A stretch of 64,000 bases of DNA from VBOC01 sp035635475 (GTDB taxonomy: Bacteria > Bacteroidota > Ignavibacteria > UBA10030 > SZUA-254), in the NCBI GenBank assembly GCA_035635475.1, contig DASQAZ010000113.1:1-64000 (forward strand), given 5' to 3'. Below the pieces are notes generated by a model that had not been told where the DNA came from, ran no database searches, and saw only the letters and a program-made list of their open reading frames with translations. The position numbers and the translations under genes were made by a program. Shown here in pieces: positions 34,001-43,452 of the stretch (position 1 is its first letter; every line of letters starts with the position of its first letter).

Positions 34001-35111
34001 AAAGTATTTCCTGCTCGGAGATCCGGCGGTGAGCATCGCCTTTCCGAGACTCTTTGCAACCGTCGACAGCATCAATCACCAGTCCCTGACTCTGCCCGTT
34101 CAGCTGCAGGCGCTCAGCCGTTCATCGGTATCTGCCACCGTCCGCGATACCGCTTCATCCGGGATCCTGAACGTCTCAGGGGCGGCGCAGATTGTCGTGA
34201 ACGATGCGATCCGCACGGTTTCAATAAACGATCCGGATGCCGGACTCGTGACATGGCGAACGGGAGGAAGCGTCCTGTTTCGCGGCGATCAGTCGGTTAA
34301 CAGCGGATTGATCAGCTCCAGCTTTGTCGTGCCGAAGGATATTTCCTATGGTAACGATTTCGGCCGCATCACAATCTATTTCTGGAACGCCGCGACGGAC
34401 GGGGTGGGCTACACGACAAATGTCCGCGTCGGCGGATCTGATTCAACGGCGGTTGCCGATTCGGCGGGACCGGTCATGCAGCTCTATCTCGACAGCCGGG
34501 GATTTCGTCCAGGCGACGTCGTAAGTGCGTCTCCGACGCTCATTGCCGATCTATCAGATGCGAGCGGCATCAATACGTCCGGGGCGGGGGTCGGCCATCG
34601 CCTTGAGGCATGGCTCGATGACCAGGCGCAGAGCGTCGATCTGAGCGATTACTACAGGAGCAAGCCGAATACGTATCAGGAGGGAACGGTCGACTATCAG
34701 TTCGGCACCCTCGCATCCGGGAGTCACAAGCTCAGGATGCGCGCGTGGGACACCTATAATAACTCCTCGACGAAGGAGACGGTTTTTGACGTGCTGACCG
34801 GATCGGGCCTGAACGTCTCGAATGTATACAACTTCCCGAACCCCTTCGCGTCTTCCACGCTGTTCACGTTTCAGCAAAATCAGGTTGTCAGCATCGACTC
34901 CGAAATCAAGATCTACACGGTCGCCGGCCGCCTGGTCCAGTCGCTGAAAAAGGACAATATCATCGCCCATTTTGTGGAGATTCCCTGGGACGGACGGGAC
35001 AAAGAGGGGGACGCGCTGGCAAACGGAGTGTACCTGTACAAGTTGATTGCCCGCACGCAGGATGGCCGGTTTTCGAGCGAAGTTTTGGGAAAATTGAGCA
35101 TTCTAAGATAA
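31086..35111 (+). CDS. porU: type IX secretion system sortase PorU (gingipain-like C25)
   Basis: PorU cleaves C-terminal sorting domains from T9SS cargo and attaches it to A-LPS at the outer membrane. The protein is about 1341 residues from a TTG start at 31086 (MAF at 31128 is an alternative; neither has a clear Shine-Dalgarno). The signal peptide ends near SAFSQ. The C25 catalytic histidine is in NYSGHGNP (codon 33648) and the cysteine in AATCNFSAFD (codon 33753). It ends in an FlgD-like sorting domain (NFPNPF, WDGRDKEG, NGVYLYKL). Upstream frames that run into the terminator region are not used. PorV follows after 122 bases, the usual partner. Confidence 0.92.
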   Translation: MKFYRRNIATKLTGMAFILSSIFVNSAFSQSGDVKILQSDRNGITIQYLPQLRPPSTVTSGAEQFVRYDFGGGRLRARQHSGYPELPERDVCLRLTASTGNTVEVLSADYEDIRGVTLAPVPDVHRDNMDGIRSYRLDPAAYSIAEFVPAAVASIVNAGETRGIVLGDLSISPLQYNAASRTLRRFSRIVVRVNFAPSRAQGPPGDALTKGVAINDQAFTGSVSIAARQAVLANSVLSSGIWFRFPIPADGMYKLTGQVLLAAGIPSGVDPRTIRIFGNGGYELPGDPASASIDDLLESAVFVNDAGTMGTLDPNDYIVFYGKGTRGWKYNPASRTFGHYLNHFTETDYYWLTFGNGPSRPMALVPSLNQQPVPAPSTVLGKVFREDDRVNLLSSGLEWLGPPLTNGDEMTDVLGTPGVDTSQLVQYRFHLGAQSNSFSTFTISEHGVQLGSSVGINRTDVGNEFARQLVDAFVNRSLLPSFSDERSQLRFSYSTSSSGGTGYVDWYEVFYQRKLKAVNDLFSFHTLDTSAIVEYDVTGMSGGPVSVFDVTRFDSAAVISNPRISADTCSFQIQLAAGSAKELYVVGQNGYMTPGPLTRVANQNLHGDPTEADEVIITHSDFAPAAQRLKAFRDQQPGRPVRTLVADVDMIYNEFGGGLPSPAAIRNYLRYLYNNWSKPPLYALLFGDGDYDYRRIIATGPNWIPAWETAESYDPLYSYASDDDFVILGNTSRVGLGVGRLTARSPEEANVMVDKIIEYESGPVDDPWKIRVTFVADDALAGSQPNGTIENDYSIHVAHAEAVALEVPALFELKKIYEFEFPTVFTPEGRRKPTVNAAIENQVNQGTLILNYSGHGNPHLWAHEHVLVKETDFSQFHNKGKYFFLVAATCNFSAFDQVNEQSGGEVLQAMPGAGAIATLSATRPVYAAQNRALNDTLFRYLFQLGPTGRVLPQRLGDVVYRTKQLLVSDNDRKYFLLGDPAVSIAFPRLFATVDSINHQSLTLPVQLQALSRSSVSATVRDTASSGILNVSGAAQIVVNDAIRTVSINDPDAGLVTWRTGGSVLFRGDQSVNSGLISSSFVVPKDISYGNDFGRITIYFWNAATDGVGYTTNVRVGGSDSTAVADSAGPVMQLYLDSRGFRPGDVVSASPTLIADLSDASGINTSGAGVGHRLEAWLDDQAQSVDLSDYYRSKPNTYQEGTVDYQFGTLASGSHKLRMRAWDTYNNSSTKETVFDVLTGSGLNVSNVYNFPNPFASSTLFTFQQNQVVSIDSEIKIYTVAGRLVQSLKKDNIIAHFVEIPWDGRDKEGDALANGVYLYKLIARTQDGRFSSEVLGKLSILR

Positions 35112-35233
35112 ACGGGGAGTGTGATGCCTGTCGTTGCGTCTGTTGCATCTGAAGCCGAAACGGGGTACATTATAATCCCCGAACGCATTTTCAAATCATC
35201 ATCTCATGTTTTTACAATAGAAGGATAAAGGCC

Positions 35234-36370
35234 ATGATTTCAAATGGAATGAGGAGAACTCTAATATGGGCAGCGGTTGTCGCCGTGTTCTGTCTACTCA
35301 CGATGCCCCAGGCATCAGTAGCACAGGGAGAATCGGCGGTGCCGTTTTTGCTGCTCGCACCAAACGCGCGGGCGGATGCGATGGGCGAAGCCGGCGGCGC
35401 GTTGTCGGATGATGCGGCTTCTGCGTTCTGGAACCCGGCCGGGCTGGCGTTCCTGCTCGGTCAGGAAGTCAGCATCACGCACTCCAATTTGCTGCCGCAG
35501 TTTCAGCAGAGCGATTTGTTCTACGATTACCTGGCCTACCGCAACCACATTGCCGATATCGGCGGGACGATCTCCGCAACGCTGACGTATGAGAGCCTCG
35601 GCGAGTTTGTCGAAACTGACGCCAGCGGCCCGACGCCGATCAGCACGTTCAGGGCGTACGAGTTTGGGATCACGGCCGGATATGCCACGAGGATCCTGAG
35701 CGACCTCGGAGTGGGATTGAATCTGCGGTACATCCGGAGCGTGCTCGCGCCGTTCAATGTGCAGGGGCAAGGGCGCCAGGGTATCGCCTCGACGATCAGC
35801 TTCGACGTTGCGACGCTCTGGAAGCCGGCCATGTTCGACAATCGGCTCGGCGTGGGTGTCAACCTGTCGAATCTCGGGCCAAAACTGACATACATCGATG
35901 AAGCCCAGGCTGACCCCCTTCCGACGAATCTGCGCCTTTCATTCGCCGGCCAGGTTTTCAAGAGCGAATACAATAATATCAATGTCGTGCTGGATTTCAC
36001 GCGCATCCTCGTCCGGCGCCGGCCTGAGATTGTCGATTCTGCCACGCAGTTGGTGGTGCAGGAAGCTTCGGTTGATAAACTGCCAAAGGCATTGTTCAGT
36101 GCATGGGGCGACGGGGGGATAAAAAAGGTGGATATTGGGACCGGCCTGGAGTACTGGTATGGAAGTCCCCGCCTGATCGCGATTCGGTTCGGCTACTTCT
36201 ACGAGAACCCTAACTATGGAAACCGCAAGTTCCTGACCTACGGTGCCGGCGTCCGTTATGACGTCTACGGCTTCGACTTCAGCTACCTGTCTGCGGTTGA
36301 AGAAAATCACCCGCTTGACGGGACACTTCGATTCAGCCTCCTGATCGCGTGGGGCGGGAATAAGGAATAG
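35234..36370 (+). CDS. porV: T9SS outer-membrane shuttle protein PorV
   Basis: PorV (LptO) is a FadL-type 14-strand barrel that carries T9SS cargo from SprA to the PorU attachment complex. The 378-residue protein has a signal peptide, then APNARADAMGEAGGALSDDAASAFWNPAGLAF, the characteristic N-terminal segment of this family. The rest shows barrel strands. AAGGATAAAGG lies just ahead of the ATG. A possible -10 (TATAAT, 35171-35176) sits within a 5-bp inverted repeat (CGGGG/CCCCG). The short gap after porU makes an operon likely. Confidence 0.93.
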   Translation: MISNGMRRTLIWAAVVAVFCLLTMPQASVAQGESAVPFLLLAPNARADAMGEAGGALSDDAASAFWNPAGLAFLLGQEVSITHSNLLPQFQQSDLFYDYLAYRNHIADIGGTISATLTYESLGEFVETDASGPTPISTFRAYEFGITAGYATRILSDLGVGLNLRYIRSVLAPFNVQGQGRQGIASTISFDVATLWKPAMFDNRLGVGVNLSNLGPKLTYIDEAQADPLPTNLRLSFAGQVFKSEYNNINVVLDFTRILVRRRPEIVDSATQLVVQEASVDKLPKALFSAWGDGGIKKVDIGTGLEYWYGSPRLIAIRFGYFYENPNYGNRKFLTYGAGVRYDVYGFDFSYLSAVEENHPLDGTLRFSLLIAWGGNKE

Positions 36371-36383
36371 AGTTCAGTGTGAT

Positions 36384-39300
36384 GTGAATTTTCGCACAAT
36401 CGTTCTAGGCGCTTCCTCCATTCTCATTTCGGCTGCGCTCGGTGATGCGCAGACCCAACGCCAGCCGGTCTTCAACCATCCTCTGACGACCTTTCGTGAC
36501 CTGAGCGGGTCCCGGGGCGGCGGGATCTCCGCTCCCGCTGCGGGACCGGAGACGCTCCGGATTCTCACGGCAATGGTTGCATTCCAGGAGGACAGCGATC
36601 CCCGGACGACCGGCAGCGGCAGCTTCGACACCACGACGCCCACCAAGAATCTTCTCGACCCGCCTCCGCATGACAGTGCCTATGTTCAAAATCATCTGGC
36701 ATTCGCCGCGAATTACTTCCGGAAAGTCTCCGATGGCAGGTTAATCGTGACCGGAGAGGTCCTCGGGCCGGTGTACCGGCTTCCCTACCCGATGCAGCAT
36801 TACAGTCCGACAAGGAGCAGCGCAAACAACGTCGAGATCGGTCTCCTCATGCGCGATTCCTGGCATCTGATCGACTCTGTTACGCCGGGCATATCATTCG
36901 GAAAGTATCAGGTTTTTCTTCTCGTTCACGCCGGCGCGGGGAGGGACATCGATCTCACCAGCATTTATGGCTTCGACCCGACGCCGTTCGACATACCGTC
37001 GATCTATCTGAATCTGGCGTCGCTGAAGAAAATGTTCGGCAATTCCTATGATGGCGTTCCGGTAGCCGGAGGAACCTTCCTCATCCCCAATTCGATCATT
37101 CTTCCTGAGACCGAGAGCCGCATTTTAGAATCTGCTGTGGGATCCTCTCTGCTGCAGCTCGGGATAAACGGTTTACTCGCCGCCAGCGTCGGGAGCCATC
37201 TCGGCCTCCCCGACCTTTTCGACACGAAGACCGGAGCTTCCGGAATCGGGCGCTTCGGCCTGATGGACGGCCAATCGATTTTCAGTTGGAGCGGTCTCTT
37301 TCCGCCCGAACCCTCCGCATGGGAGCGCGCTTTCCTGGGATGGCTGCAGCCGATCGCGGTCACCGGAGGCAACGCCGTCTATGCGCTTCCGGCCGTGACG
37401 CTGCCGCAAGACTCGGTCTACCGGGTTCTCATCTCCGCCAAGGAATATTTCCTTGTCGAGAACCGGAACCGCGACGCGAACCGCGACGGGGCGACTGTGA
37501 CCATGGTACGAAACGGCCAGCCCGTCGTCCGGACATGGTCGCGCGATACCGTGGGTTTCAATGCCTTTAATCCCGACTCGTTGTATGGGGTCGTCACAGA
37601 TGTTGACGAGTTCGACTGGAGCCTGCCGGGCGGCGTCAGCGCCCGCACGGGCGAGTTGTTCGACGGAGGCATCCTGATCTGGCATGTCGATGAGAATGTC
37701 ATCGAAGCGAACTACGATGCCGATGCCGTGAACGGAGATCCTGACCGGCGGGGTGTCAATCTCGAAGAGGCGGACGGGTCGCAGGATATCGGCCAGACCT
37801 ATGGCCTGATCAGTCCGGGCGCCGGAAGCGAAAGCGGGACCGTCCTCGATTTTTGGTATGCCGGGAACAAGGCCCCCTTGCGCCTGCAGTCGAATGAGTT
37901 CACGCCCACTTCCCATCCGAGCAGCCTGAGCAATGATCATGCGGAGAGCCACGTCTATATCAGAGAGTTTTCCGCGCGCGCGCCGAGAATGACCGCAAGA
38001 ATTCAGGTTGGGGATAATCAGGTGGAGCTGGTCCCGGGCTTTCCCAAGAATGTCGGCCGCATATTCGGGCGCAATTCGATTACTGCCGTGGACCTGTTTA
38101 CCGGAGGCACCGGTGCAATTCTTGTCGCGACTTCAGGTCTGACTCCCAATAGCCTGCAGCCGGGACGGATCGTGCCCGGTTCGACTGCTCTACCGTACGT
38201 GTATGGCTGGAAATCGGATGGGGGCCCGATTGGTCAGTTTTTCTCGTCCGGGAGGATCGCGCAAGCCAGCGGACTCGGCACCTGCAACACCTTCACCGGA
38301 AAACCTGTCGCGGGCGATTTCAATCGAGACAATGTGCCCGACCTGGCCGTGACCGGCCTGTTTCGATTTATAAATGATCCAATCCCGGCTTCGATTGCCG
38401 TTGGCTGGAGGGCGCAGGATAATAATAATGACAGTCTCGCGGATCAGGCGTTCCTGGTTGCAGAAGCGCCGGGGCCCCAGATCACGACGTCGCTGGCCGC
38501 GGGTGATACAGATCTTGCGTTCGGCACCAGGAACAATGACATAGTGTTCCTGTCCGGCAGCGGGAATTTTGATTCTCTCCAGCAATTGAGTCCGGGGGAC
38601 ACATCTTCGATCGTGGGGGTGAGCCGATGGAGCCGGGGAGACACGGTTGTTGCCGTGTCGGCGAGCGGAACGGTGGGAATCGTCACTCCGCGCGGCGTTG
38701 TGATTAAAAGAAGTTTCGCTCATCCGATGAGTTCTCCGGCGGTCGCAGGAACGATTTCTTCCGGAATCGGCAGGCGGATCGTCTTCGCAACGACAGACGG
38801 ATATGTCTATTCCGTTGATGGCAGCCTGAAGACAGCGGACAGATTCCCGGTTTCGACAGGAGGAGAGATTCTGAACGCCTGTGCGCTTGCCGATATCGAC
38901 GGCGATGGCGTTAAAGATATCGTTGTCTTCAGCGGCAGAAAGGTTTTTGCTTATAATGCCGTCGGCTCCGTACTTGACAACTTTCCCATCATCGCGCCGT
39001 CCTCGAAAAGCCTTCTGACATCACCGATCATCGCGGATCTCAACGGCGACGGCCGGCCCGATATTGTGGGCGTTACGCAGGAGGGTCTGGTCTTCGCCTA
39101 TGACCGGTCCGGAACAATGCTTCCCGGATTTCCGATCCTCGGAGGGGTTAATGCGGGCTCAACCCCCGCTGCTTTCTACATTCCGAGCGGCTGTCTGAGC
39201 TGCTCGGACATCGGTCTGGCTGTTGCTTCCGATGACGGGAACGTCTACGCGTGGAGGACCGGTACGGTGGTGACAGGCCCGTCGTCGCCGCCGGAACAGC

Positions 39301-39671
39301 CCTGGCCGCAGTATCTACACGACGCCAGAAACAGCGGATTATCGGACACGCTTCTTTACCAGCCGGCGCAGAACGGTGAATTCTTTCCCGCCTCCCGCGC
39401 CTATAACTGGCCGAACCCCGTGGATAAGGCGCACGGCTATAAAACCCACATTCGCTACTATGTGAAAAACCCCGCGAACGTCCACATACGTATTTTTGAT
39501 CTTGCGGGAGACCAGGTCACCGAATTCGACGGGCCCGGGGCGGGAGGGCTGGATAATGAGGTCGACTGGAGTGTTGACAACATCCAGAGCGGGATTTATT
39601 TTGCGCGCATCGAGGCCGTAGGATCAGGCGGCGGCGGTTCCGCCGTCATTAAAATTGCAGTCGTGAAATGA
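36384..39671 (+). CDS. M6-like metalloprotease homologue without zinc motif, with FG-GAP repeats and sorting domain
   Basis: This 1095-residue secreted protein starts at a GTG, followed by a signal peptide ending near LGDAQ. The region of residues 70-340 resembles the M6 (immune inhibitor A/camelysin-like) fold. At the expected HEFGHxLGLPDL, however, the sequence is ASVGSHLGLPDL, with the two zinc histidines and the glutamate replaced (A267, S268, S271). GIGRFGLMDG follows as in M6. Residues of about 500-1000 hold FG-GAP/VCBS repeats (D-x-D-G turns). The C-terminus ends in a T9SS-type sorting domain (WPNPVDKAHG, NVHIRIFDLAGD, SGIYFARIEA). A non-enzymatic adhesin or binding role is inferred. 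It follows porV by 13 bases. Confidence 0.75.
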   Translation: MNFRTIVLGASSILISAALGDAQTQRQPVFNHPLTTFRDLSGSRGGGISAPAAGPETLRILTAMVAFQEDSDPRTTGSGSFDTTTPTKNLLDPPPHDSAYVQNHLAFAANYFRKVSDGRLIVTGEVLGPVYRLPYPMQHYSPTRSSANNVEIGLLMRDSWHLIDSVTPGISFGKYQVFLLVHAGAGRDIDLTSIYGFDPTPFDIPSIYLNLASLKKMFGNSYDGVPVAGGTFLIPNSIILPETESRILESAVGSSLLQLGINGLLAASVGSHLGLPDLFDTKTGASGIGRFGLMDGQSIFSWSGLFPPEPSAWERAFLGWLQPIAVTGGNAVYALPAVTLPQDSVYRVLISAKEYFLVENRNRDANRDGATVTMVRNGQPVVRTWSRDTVGFNAFNPDSLYGVVTDVDEFDWSLPGGVSARTGELFDGGILIWHVDENVIEANYDADAVNGDPDRRGVNLEEADGSQDIGQTYGLISPGAGSESGTVLDFWYAGNKAPLRLQSNEFTPTSHPSSLSNDHAESHVYIREFSARAPRMTARIQVGDNQVELVPGFPKNVGRIFGRNSITAVDLFTGGTGAILVATSGLTPNSLQPGRIVPGSTALPYVYGWKSDGGPIGQFFSSGRIAQASGLGTCNTFTGKPVAGDFNRDNVPDLAVTGLFRFINDPIPASIAVGWRAQDNNNDSLADQAFLVAEAPGPQITTSLAAGDTDLAFGTRNNDIVFLSGSGNFDSLQQLSPGDTSSIVGVSRWSRGDTVVAVSASGTVGIVTPRGVVIKRSFAHPMSSPAVAGTISSGIGRRIVFATTDGYVYSVDGSLKTADRFPVSTGGEILNACALADIDGDGVKDIVVFSGRKVFAYNAVGSVLDNFPIIAPSSKSLLTSPIIADLNGDGRPDIVGVTQEGLVFAYDRSGTMLPGFPILGGVNAGSTPAAFYIPSGCLSCSDIGLAVASDDGNVYAWRTGTVVTGPSSPPEQPWPQYLHDARNSGLSDTLLYQPAQNGEFFPASRAYNWPNPVDKAHGYKTHIRYYVKNPANVHIRIFDLAGDQVTEFDGPGAGGLDNEVDWSVDNIQSGIYFARIEAVGSGGGGSAVIKIAVVK

Positions 39672-39678
39672 GGCGCCC

Positions 39679-40335
39679 GTGCGACGAGCACTCTTGATAG
39701 GTTTGTGCGCTCTCCTTTTCTCCTGTCGCGACATTCAGCCCTTTCAGACGACTTCATCGATCCAGGGATATCAACTGGACGGCACGGTGACATCCCCGAA
39801 CGGGATTCCCCTTGACAGCGTCATCGTGCGGCTGTACTATAATTACGATGTCGTGAGCGATACCCCCGTCGATACCCAGCAAGTCATCGTAACCGACCCC
39901 AACAAGATCGTGGATGTGGCGGTGTATACGCCGGGCTACGTGTTTGTTCGGCAGCTCTTTTTGAACTACCTTCCGAGGGGACCGGTCCCGCATTTTCTTT
40001 GGGACGGGCGTGACCTGCACGGCGCAATCGCTCCCAGCGGCGAGTATCTCGTCCGGTATGCCATCGACTCCGTGATCGTCAAGTATTCGATCGTCGTCAT
40101 TGACGCGCAGGCCTCGGCGACAACCGACCCCCTGGGACATTTTATCCTGACAGGCGACCGGCTGCCCGTCGGGACGGTATTCGATTCGTACACCACAGAC
40201 AACGTTTACAATAGAACTCTTCAGGTTCGATCGGACCTCGAACTCATACTCATCAGGCTGACGCTCCGGGCCGACTACCCGTCTGTTCAATTGAAGAAGG
40301 ATCAACGTACGACCGCAGGATTCACCCTCGGATGA
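39679..40335 (+). CDS. lipoprotein with FlgD-like Ig fold
   Basis: This 218-residue protein starts at a GTG, with a lipobox in LLFSC. Residues of about 35-65 form a carboxypeptidase-regulatory-like strand pair (GTVTSPNGIPLDSVIV). The middle carries an FlgD-like Ig segment (PHFLWDGRDLHGA, GEYLVRYAID). Nothing else is recognised. It begins 7 bases after the preceding gene and overlaps the next gene by 4 bases (ATGA), so it belongs to the T9SS-linked operon and may be an outer-membrane-anchored accessory of the fusion protein that follows. Confidence 0.7.
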   Translation: MRRALLIGLCALLFSCRDIQPFQTTSSIQGYQLDGTVTSPNGIPLDSVIVRLYYNYDVVSDTPVDTQQVIVTDPNKIVDVAVYTPGYVFVRQLFLNYLPRGPVPHFLWDGRDLHGAIAPSGEYLVRYAIDSVIVKYSIVVIDAQASATTDPLGHFILTGDRLPVGTVFDSYTTDNVYNRTLQVRSDLELILIRLTLRADYPSVQLKKDQRTTAGFTLG

Positions 40336-43300
40336 ATGGACCGGGATTTCGTCTTTTATTATTGATGCTGATTGTCGTCACCGCAGGCGCCGCCCAGGAT
40401 GAATTTTATCATCCCGAGCTGACGTGGCGGACCATCGAGACGGAGCATTTCTACGTGCACTATCATGCCGGCACCGAGCGAACCGCCCGCGTCGTCGCGA
40501 AGGTCGCGGAGGATATTTACGCGCCGGTGACGGCGCTGTACCATCACCAGCCCGACGGGAAGGTCAGTTTCGTTATCAAAGACTATGACGATTTCTCGAA
40601 CGGGGCGGCATATTTTTTCGACAACAAGGTCGAGATCTGGGCATCGTCCCTCGATTTCGACCTCCGCGGGACGCACAACTGGCTGCGCAACGTGGTCACC
40701 CATGAATTCACTCACATCGTTCAGATTCAAACCTCCCTGAAATTCGGGAGAAAGTTTCCGGCTTTTTATCTTCAGTGGCTTCAGTATGAATCGGAGCGGA
40801 GACCGGACGTATTGTACGGCTATCCCAACGGGATCGTTTCTTATCCCATCTCCGGTTTTTCCGTGCCAAGCTGGTTCGCCGAGGGGGTCGCGCAGTACAA
40901 CCGCCGGGAACTCGGCTACGACTCCTGGGACGCCCACCGCGACATGATCCTAAGGATGTATGCTCTTGACAACAATTTATTAAGCTGGAACGAAATGGCG
41001 GTCTTCGGCAAGACGAGCCTCGGGAACGAATCGTCGTATAATGCCGGGTTCGCTTTCGTCCGCTATATCGGGGAGCGCTACGGCGACGACAAGCTTGAAA
41101 TCATTTCCCGGAATCTTTCTTCTTTGACCCGAATGACGATCGACGGCGCTATCGAGGCGGCAATCGGCAAGAGCGGCGGCGATCTATACAACGAGTGGAA
41201 GGAATCCCTCCGGACGGATTACGCGTCCCGCACCGCGGAAATCAAAAACTCTCTTGTCCAGGGGGAAACAATCGCCGACGTGGGATTCGGAAATTTCTAT
41301 CCTTCGTTCTCGCCCGACGGCAAGAAGCTCGCGTACGTGTCGAACAAGGGTGCGGATTATTTTTCGCTCTCATCGCTGTATCTTTATGATCTTTCCGCGA
41401 AGACGGAACGGCTTCTTCAATCCGGGATCCGTTCCAGTTTCTCATGGTCTCCGGACGGCGGCAAGATCTATTATTCAAAGATCAGCAGGCACAACGATCA
41501 CTGGTCGGACCTCGCCGATCTCTATGTGTTCGATGTCGAGAAGGGCGAGGAAACCCGTCTGACCAGAGCACTGCGCGCGAGCTCCCCGGCGGTTTCGCCG
41601 GACGGAAAGAGGATCGCCTGCGTTGCGGGGAGCGACGGGACGTTGAACCTTTACACGATGAAAATTGACGGATCGGATGTACGAAAGATTACTGAATTTG
41701 CACAGGGCGAGCAGGTGTACAATCCAAAATGGTCGCCGGATGGCGCCCAGATTTTGTTTGACTACTCGTTGAAGGATGGACGGGATCTTGCCCTCGTGTC
41801 TGCCGATGGCGGGCCGGTGACATTTCTCCTCGCCACGCCCGAGGATGAACGGAACGCTGTTTTTACGGCCGACGGATCGAAGGTTATCTTTGCGTGCGAC
41901 AAGACGGGCATTTTCAATATCTATGAATATGACCTCAAATCAAAGGCCGCCGTTCAACTGACGAATGTGCTCGGCGGCGCCTTCATGCCGGCGGTGGGCC
42001 GGTCGGGCGAGCTGGCGTATGCGACCTACACGTCGAGCGGTTACAAAATCGCCCTGATGAAGGAAGCCCGACCGCTCCCGGCTCCGGCCGTCTACAAGCG
42101 GGCTGAACGGACTGACGTTGCGATGATCTCCCCCGGGCTCGCATCCGACGGCTCGGAGAAGGACCGGTTCGACTGGAAGTCGCTGCGTTCGTACGACGAC
42201 AGCAAGATTCCCGCCTATTCCGATACGACCTACAGGAACATCGCTTCCGATATCGCCTTCGTTCCATTTCTCCGCGTCGATAATTACAATCCCAAGAACA
42301 AGGGCATCGACATCCTGAAGCTGGGCGTGTATGCCTATTCCTACGATGTCCTGGACCGGTACGGTTTCTTCGCGGGCGGCGCCTTCAATAAGAAGGGTGA
42401 GCGCGACCTGTTTTTTAACTTCGATTACCGGGGAAAGATCCCCGGGCTTTTCCAGCTTGGGTTCGAGCCGGCGCTGTCGCTGGAAGCGTATAACATCACC
42501 CGCACGACCGACTCTAGAATCACGCTTCCCTTGGACACGATCGGGGTGGATGTTTCTTATAATCTTCTCGAGTTCGACGTCGCGCTCAAGCAAAAAATCT
42601 TCAGCGAGGCATTGGAGATGGAGCTGCGGTACGCTCACAGCCGTTACACGGCGTCGGTCGGTGTGTTCATTCTGCCCGATGTCGCTCCCCCCAACAACCT
42701 CGTCCAGGCGTTCAGCGAGCTGTACCTGATCGGGAACGACATTTCAATGACGCTGAATCTTGAAAATATCTATCCTTCGCGGACGCAGGAGATCAATCCG
42801 GTGGGGCGGAAAATCCGGCTGAGGTATGACTATGAATTTAATAAGTTCAATCCGTCGAGCGAGTATGATTTTTCGAGCGGAATTCCGGTGCCGAAATACC
42901 GGCATATCAACTTCCACCGGCTCGATATCGGGTGGCGGGAATCGCAAAAGCTTCCCGGCTGGAACCACACGCTGAGCGCACACCTCCGGGGCGGGTCAAT
43001 CCTCAACTGGCCGGTTGATGACTTTTTCGATTTTTATATCGGCGGCCTCGCGGGAATGAAAGGGTATCCCTTCTATTCACTCGGCGGAAATCAGTTTGCC
43101 TACGCAAACCTGACCTACCGCTTCCCGGTCTTACAGCATATCGACCTGCGCCTCCTGCAGATGTATTTCGATAAACTCTACGCGGCGTTGTACGGGGATG
43201 TGGGTGAAGCCTGGACCGGGGGAAGGTTGCAGGATCAGAGGTTTAAGAAAGACGCGGGAGTCGAGCTCCGTCTTGAGGCGTTTTCGTACTATGCATTCCC

Positions 43301-43436
43301 GACGCGGATCTTCTTTAATGCAACCTATGGATTCGACCAATTCAACCGCTATTTCAGCAACTCCGGATCGACCGTCACGTACGGGAAGGAATGGAACTTT
43401 CACTTCGGCGTTCTGTTCGGATTCGACCTGGACTAA
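40332..43436 (+). CDS. gluzincin protease, PD40 propeller and Omp85-like barrel fusion
   Basis: This 1034-residue protein has a short signal region (MNGPGFRLLLLMLIVVTAGAAQ). The first 300 residues or so hold a peptidase-MA-like gluzincin domain with HEFTH (H124-H128) and WFAEGVAQY, whose glutamate E184 is the third ligand. PD40/WD40-like repeats (SPDGKK, SPDGGK) fill about 310-580. From about 650 a beta-barrel of surface-antigen type ends with GGLAGMKGYPFYSLGGNQFAYANLTYRFP, as in Omp85 proteins, and a terminal FGFDLD strand. All active-site residues are intact. It is expected to sit in the outer membrane with its protease and propeller in the periplasm or outside; which side cannot be told. 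Confidence 0.85.
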   Translation: MNGPGFRLLLLMLIVVTAGAAQDEFYHPELTWRTIETEHFYVHYHAGTERTARVVAKVAEDIYAPVTALYHHQPDGKVSFVIKDYDDFSNGAAYFFDNKVEIWASSLDFDLRGTHNWLRNVVTHEFTHIVQIQTSLKFGRKFPAFYLQWLQYESERRPDVLYGYPNGIVSYPISGFSVPSWFAEGVAQYNRRELGYDSWDAHRDMILRMYALDNNLLSWNEMAVFGKTSLGNESSYNAGFAFVRYIGERYGDDKLEIISRNLSSLTRMTIDGAIEAAIGKSGGDLYNEWKESLRTDYASRTAEIKNSLVQGETIADVGFGNFYPSFSPDGKKLAYVSNKGADYFSLSSLYLYDLSAKTERLLQSGIRSSFSWSPDGGKIYYSKISRHNDHWSDLADLYVFDVEKGEETRLTRALRASSPAVSPDGKRIACVAGSDGTLNLYTMKIDGSDVRKITEFAQGEQVYNPKWSPDGAQILFDYSLKDGRDLALVSADGGPVTFLLATPEDERNAVFTADGSKVIFACDKTGIFNIYEYDLKSKAAVQLTNVLGGAFMPAVGRSGELAYATYTSSGYKIALMKEARPLPAPAVYKRAERTDVAMISPGLASDGSEKDRFDWKSLRSYDDSKIPAYSDTTYRNIASDIAFVPFLRVDNYNPKNKGIDILKLGVYAYSYDVLDRYGFFAGGAFNKKGERDLFFNFDYRGKIPGLFQLGFEPALSLEAYNITRTTDSRITLPLDTIGVDVSYNLLEFDVALKQKIFSEALEMELRYAHSRYTASVGVFILPDVAPPNNLVQAFSELYLIGNDISMTLNLENIYPSRTQEINPVGRKIRLRYDYEFNKFNPSSEYDFSSGIPVPKYRHINFHRLDIGWRESQKLPGWNHTLSAHLRGGSILNWPVDDFFDFYIGGLAGMKGYPFYSLGGNQFAYANLTYRFPVLQHIDLRLLQMYFDKLYAALYGDVGEAWTGGRLQDQRFKKDAGVELRLEAFSYYAFPTRIFFNATYGFDQFNRYFSNSGSTVTYGKEWNFHFGVLFGFDLD

Positions 43437-43452
43437 CAAGAGAAAGGAACGG

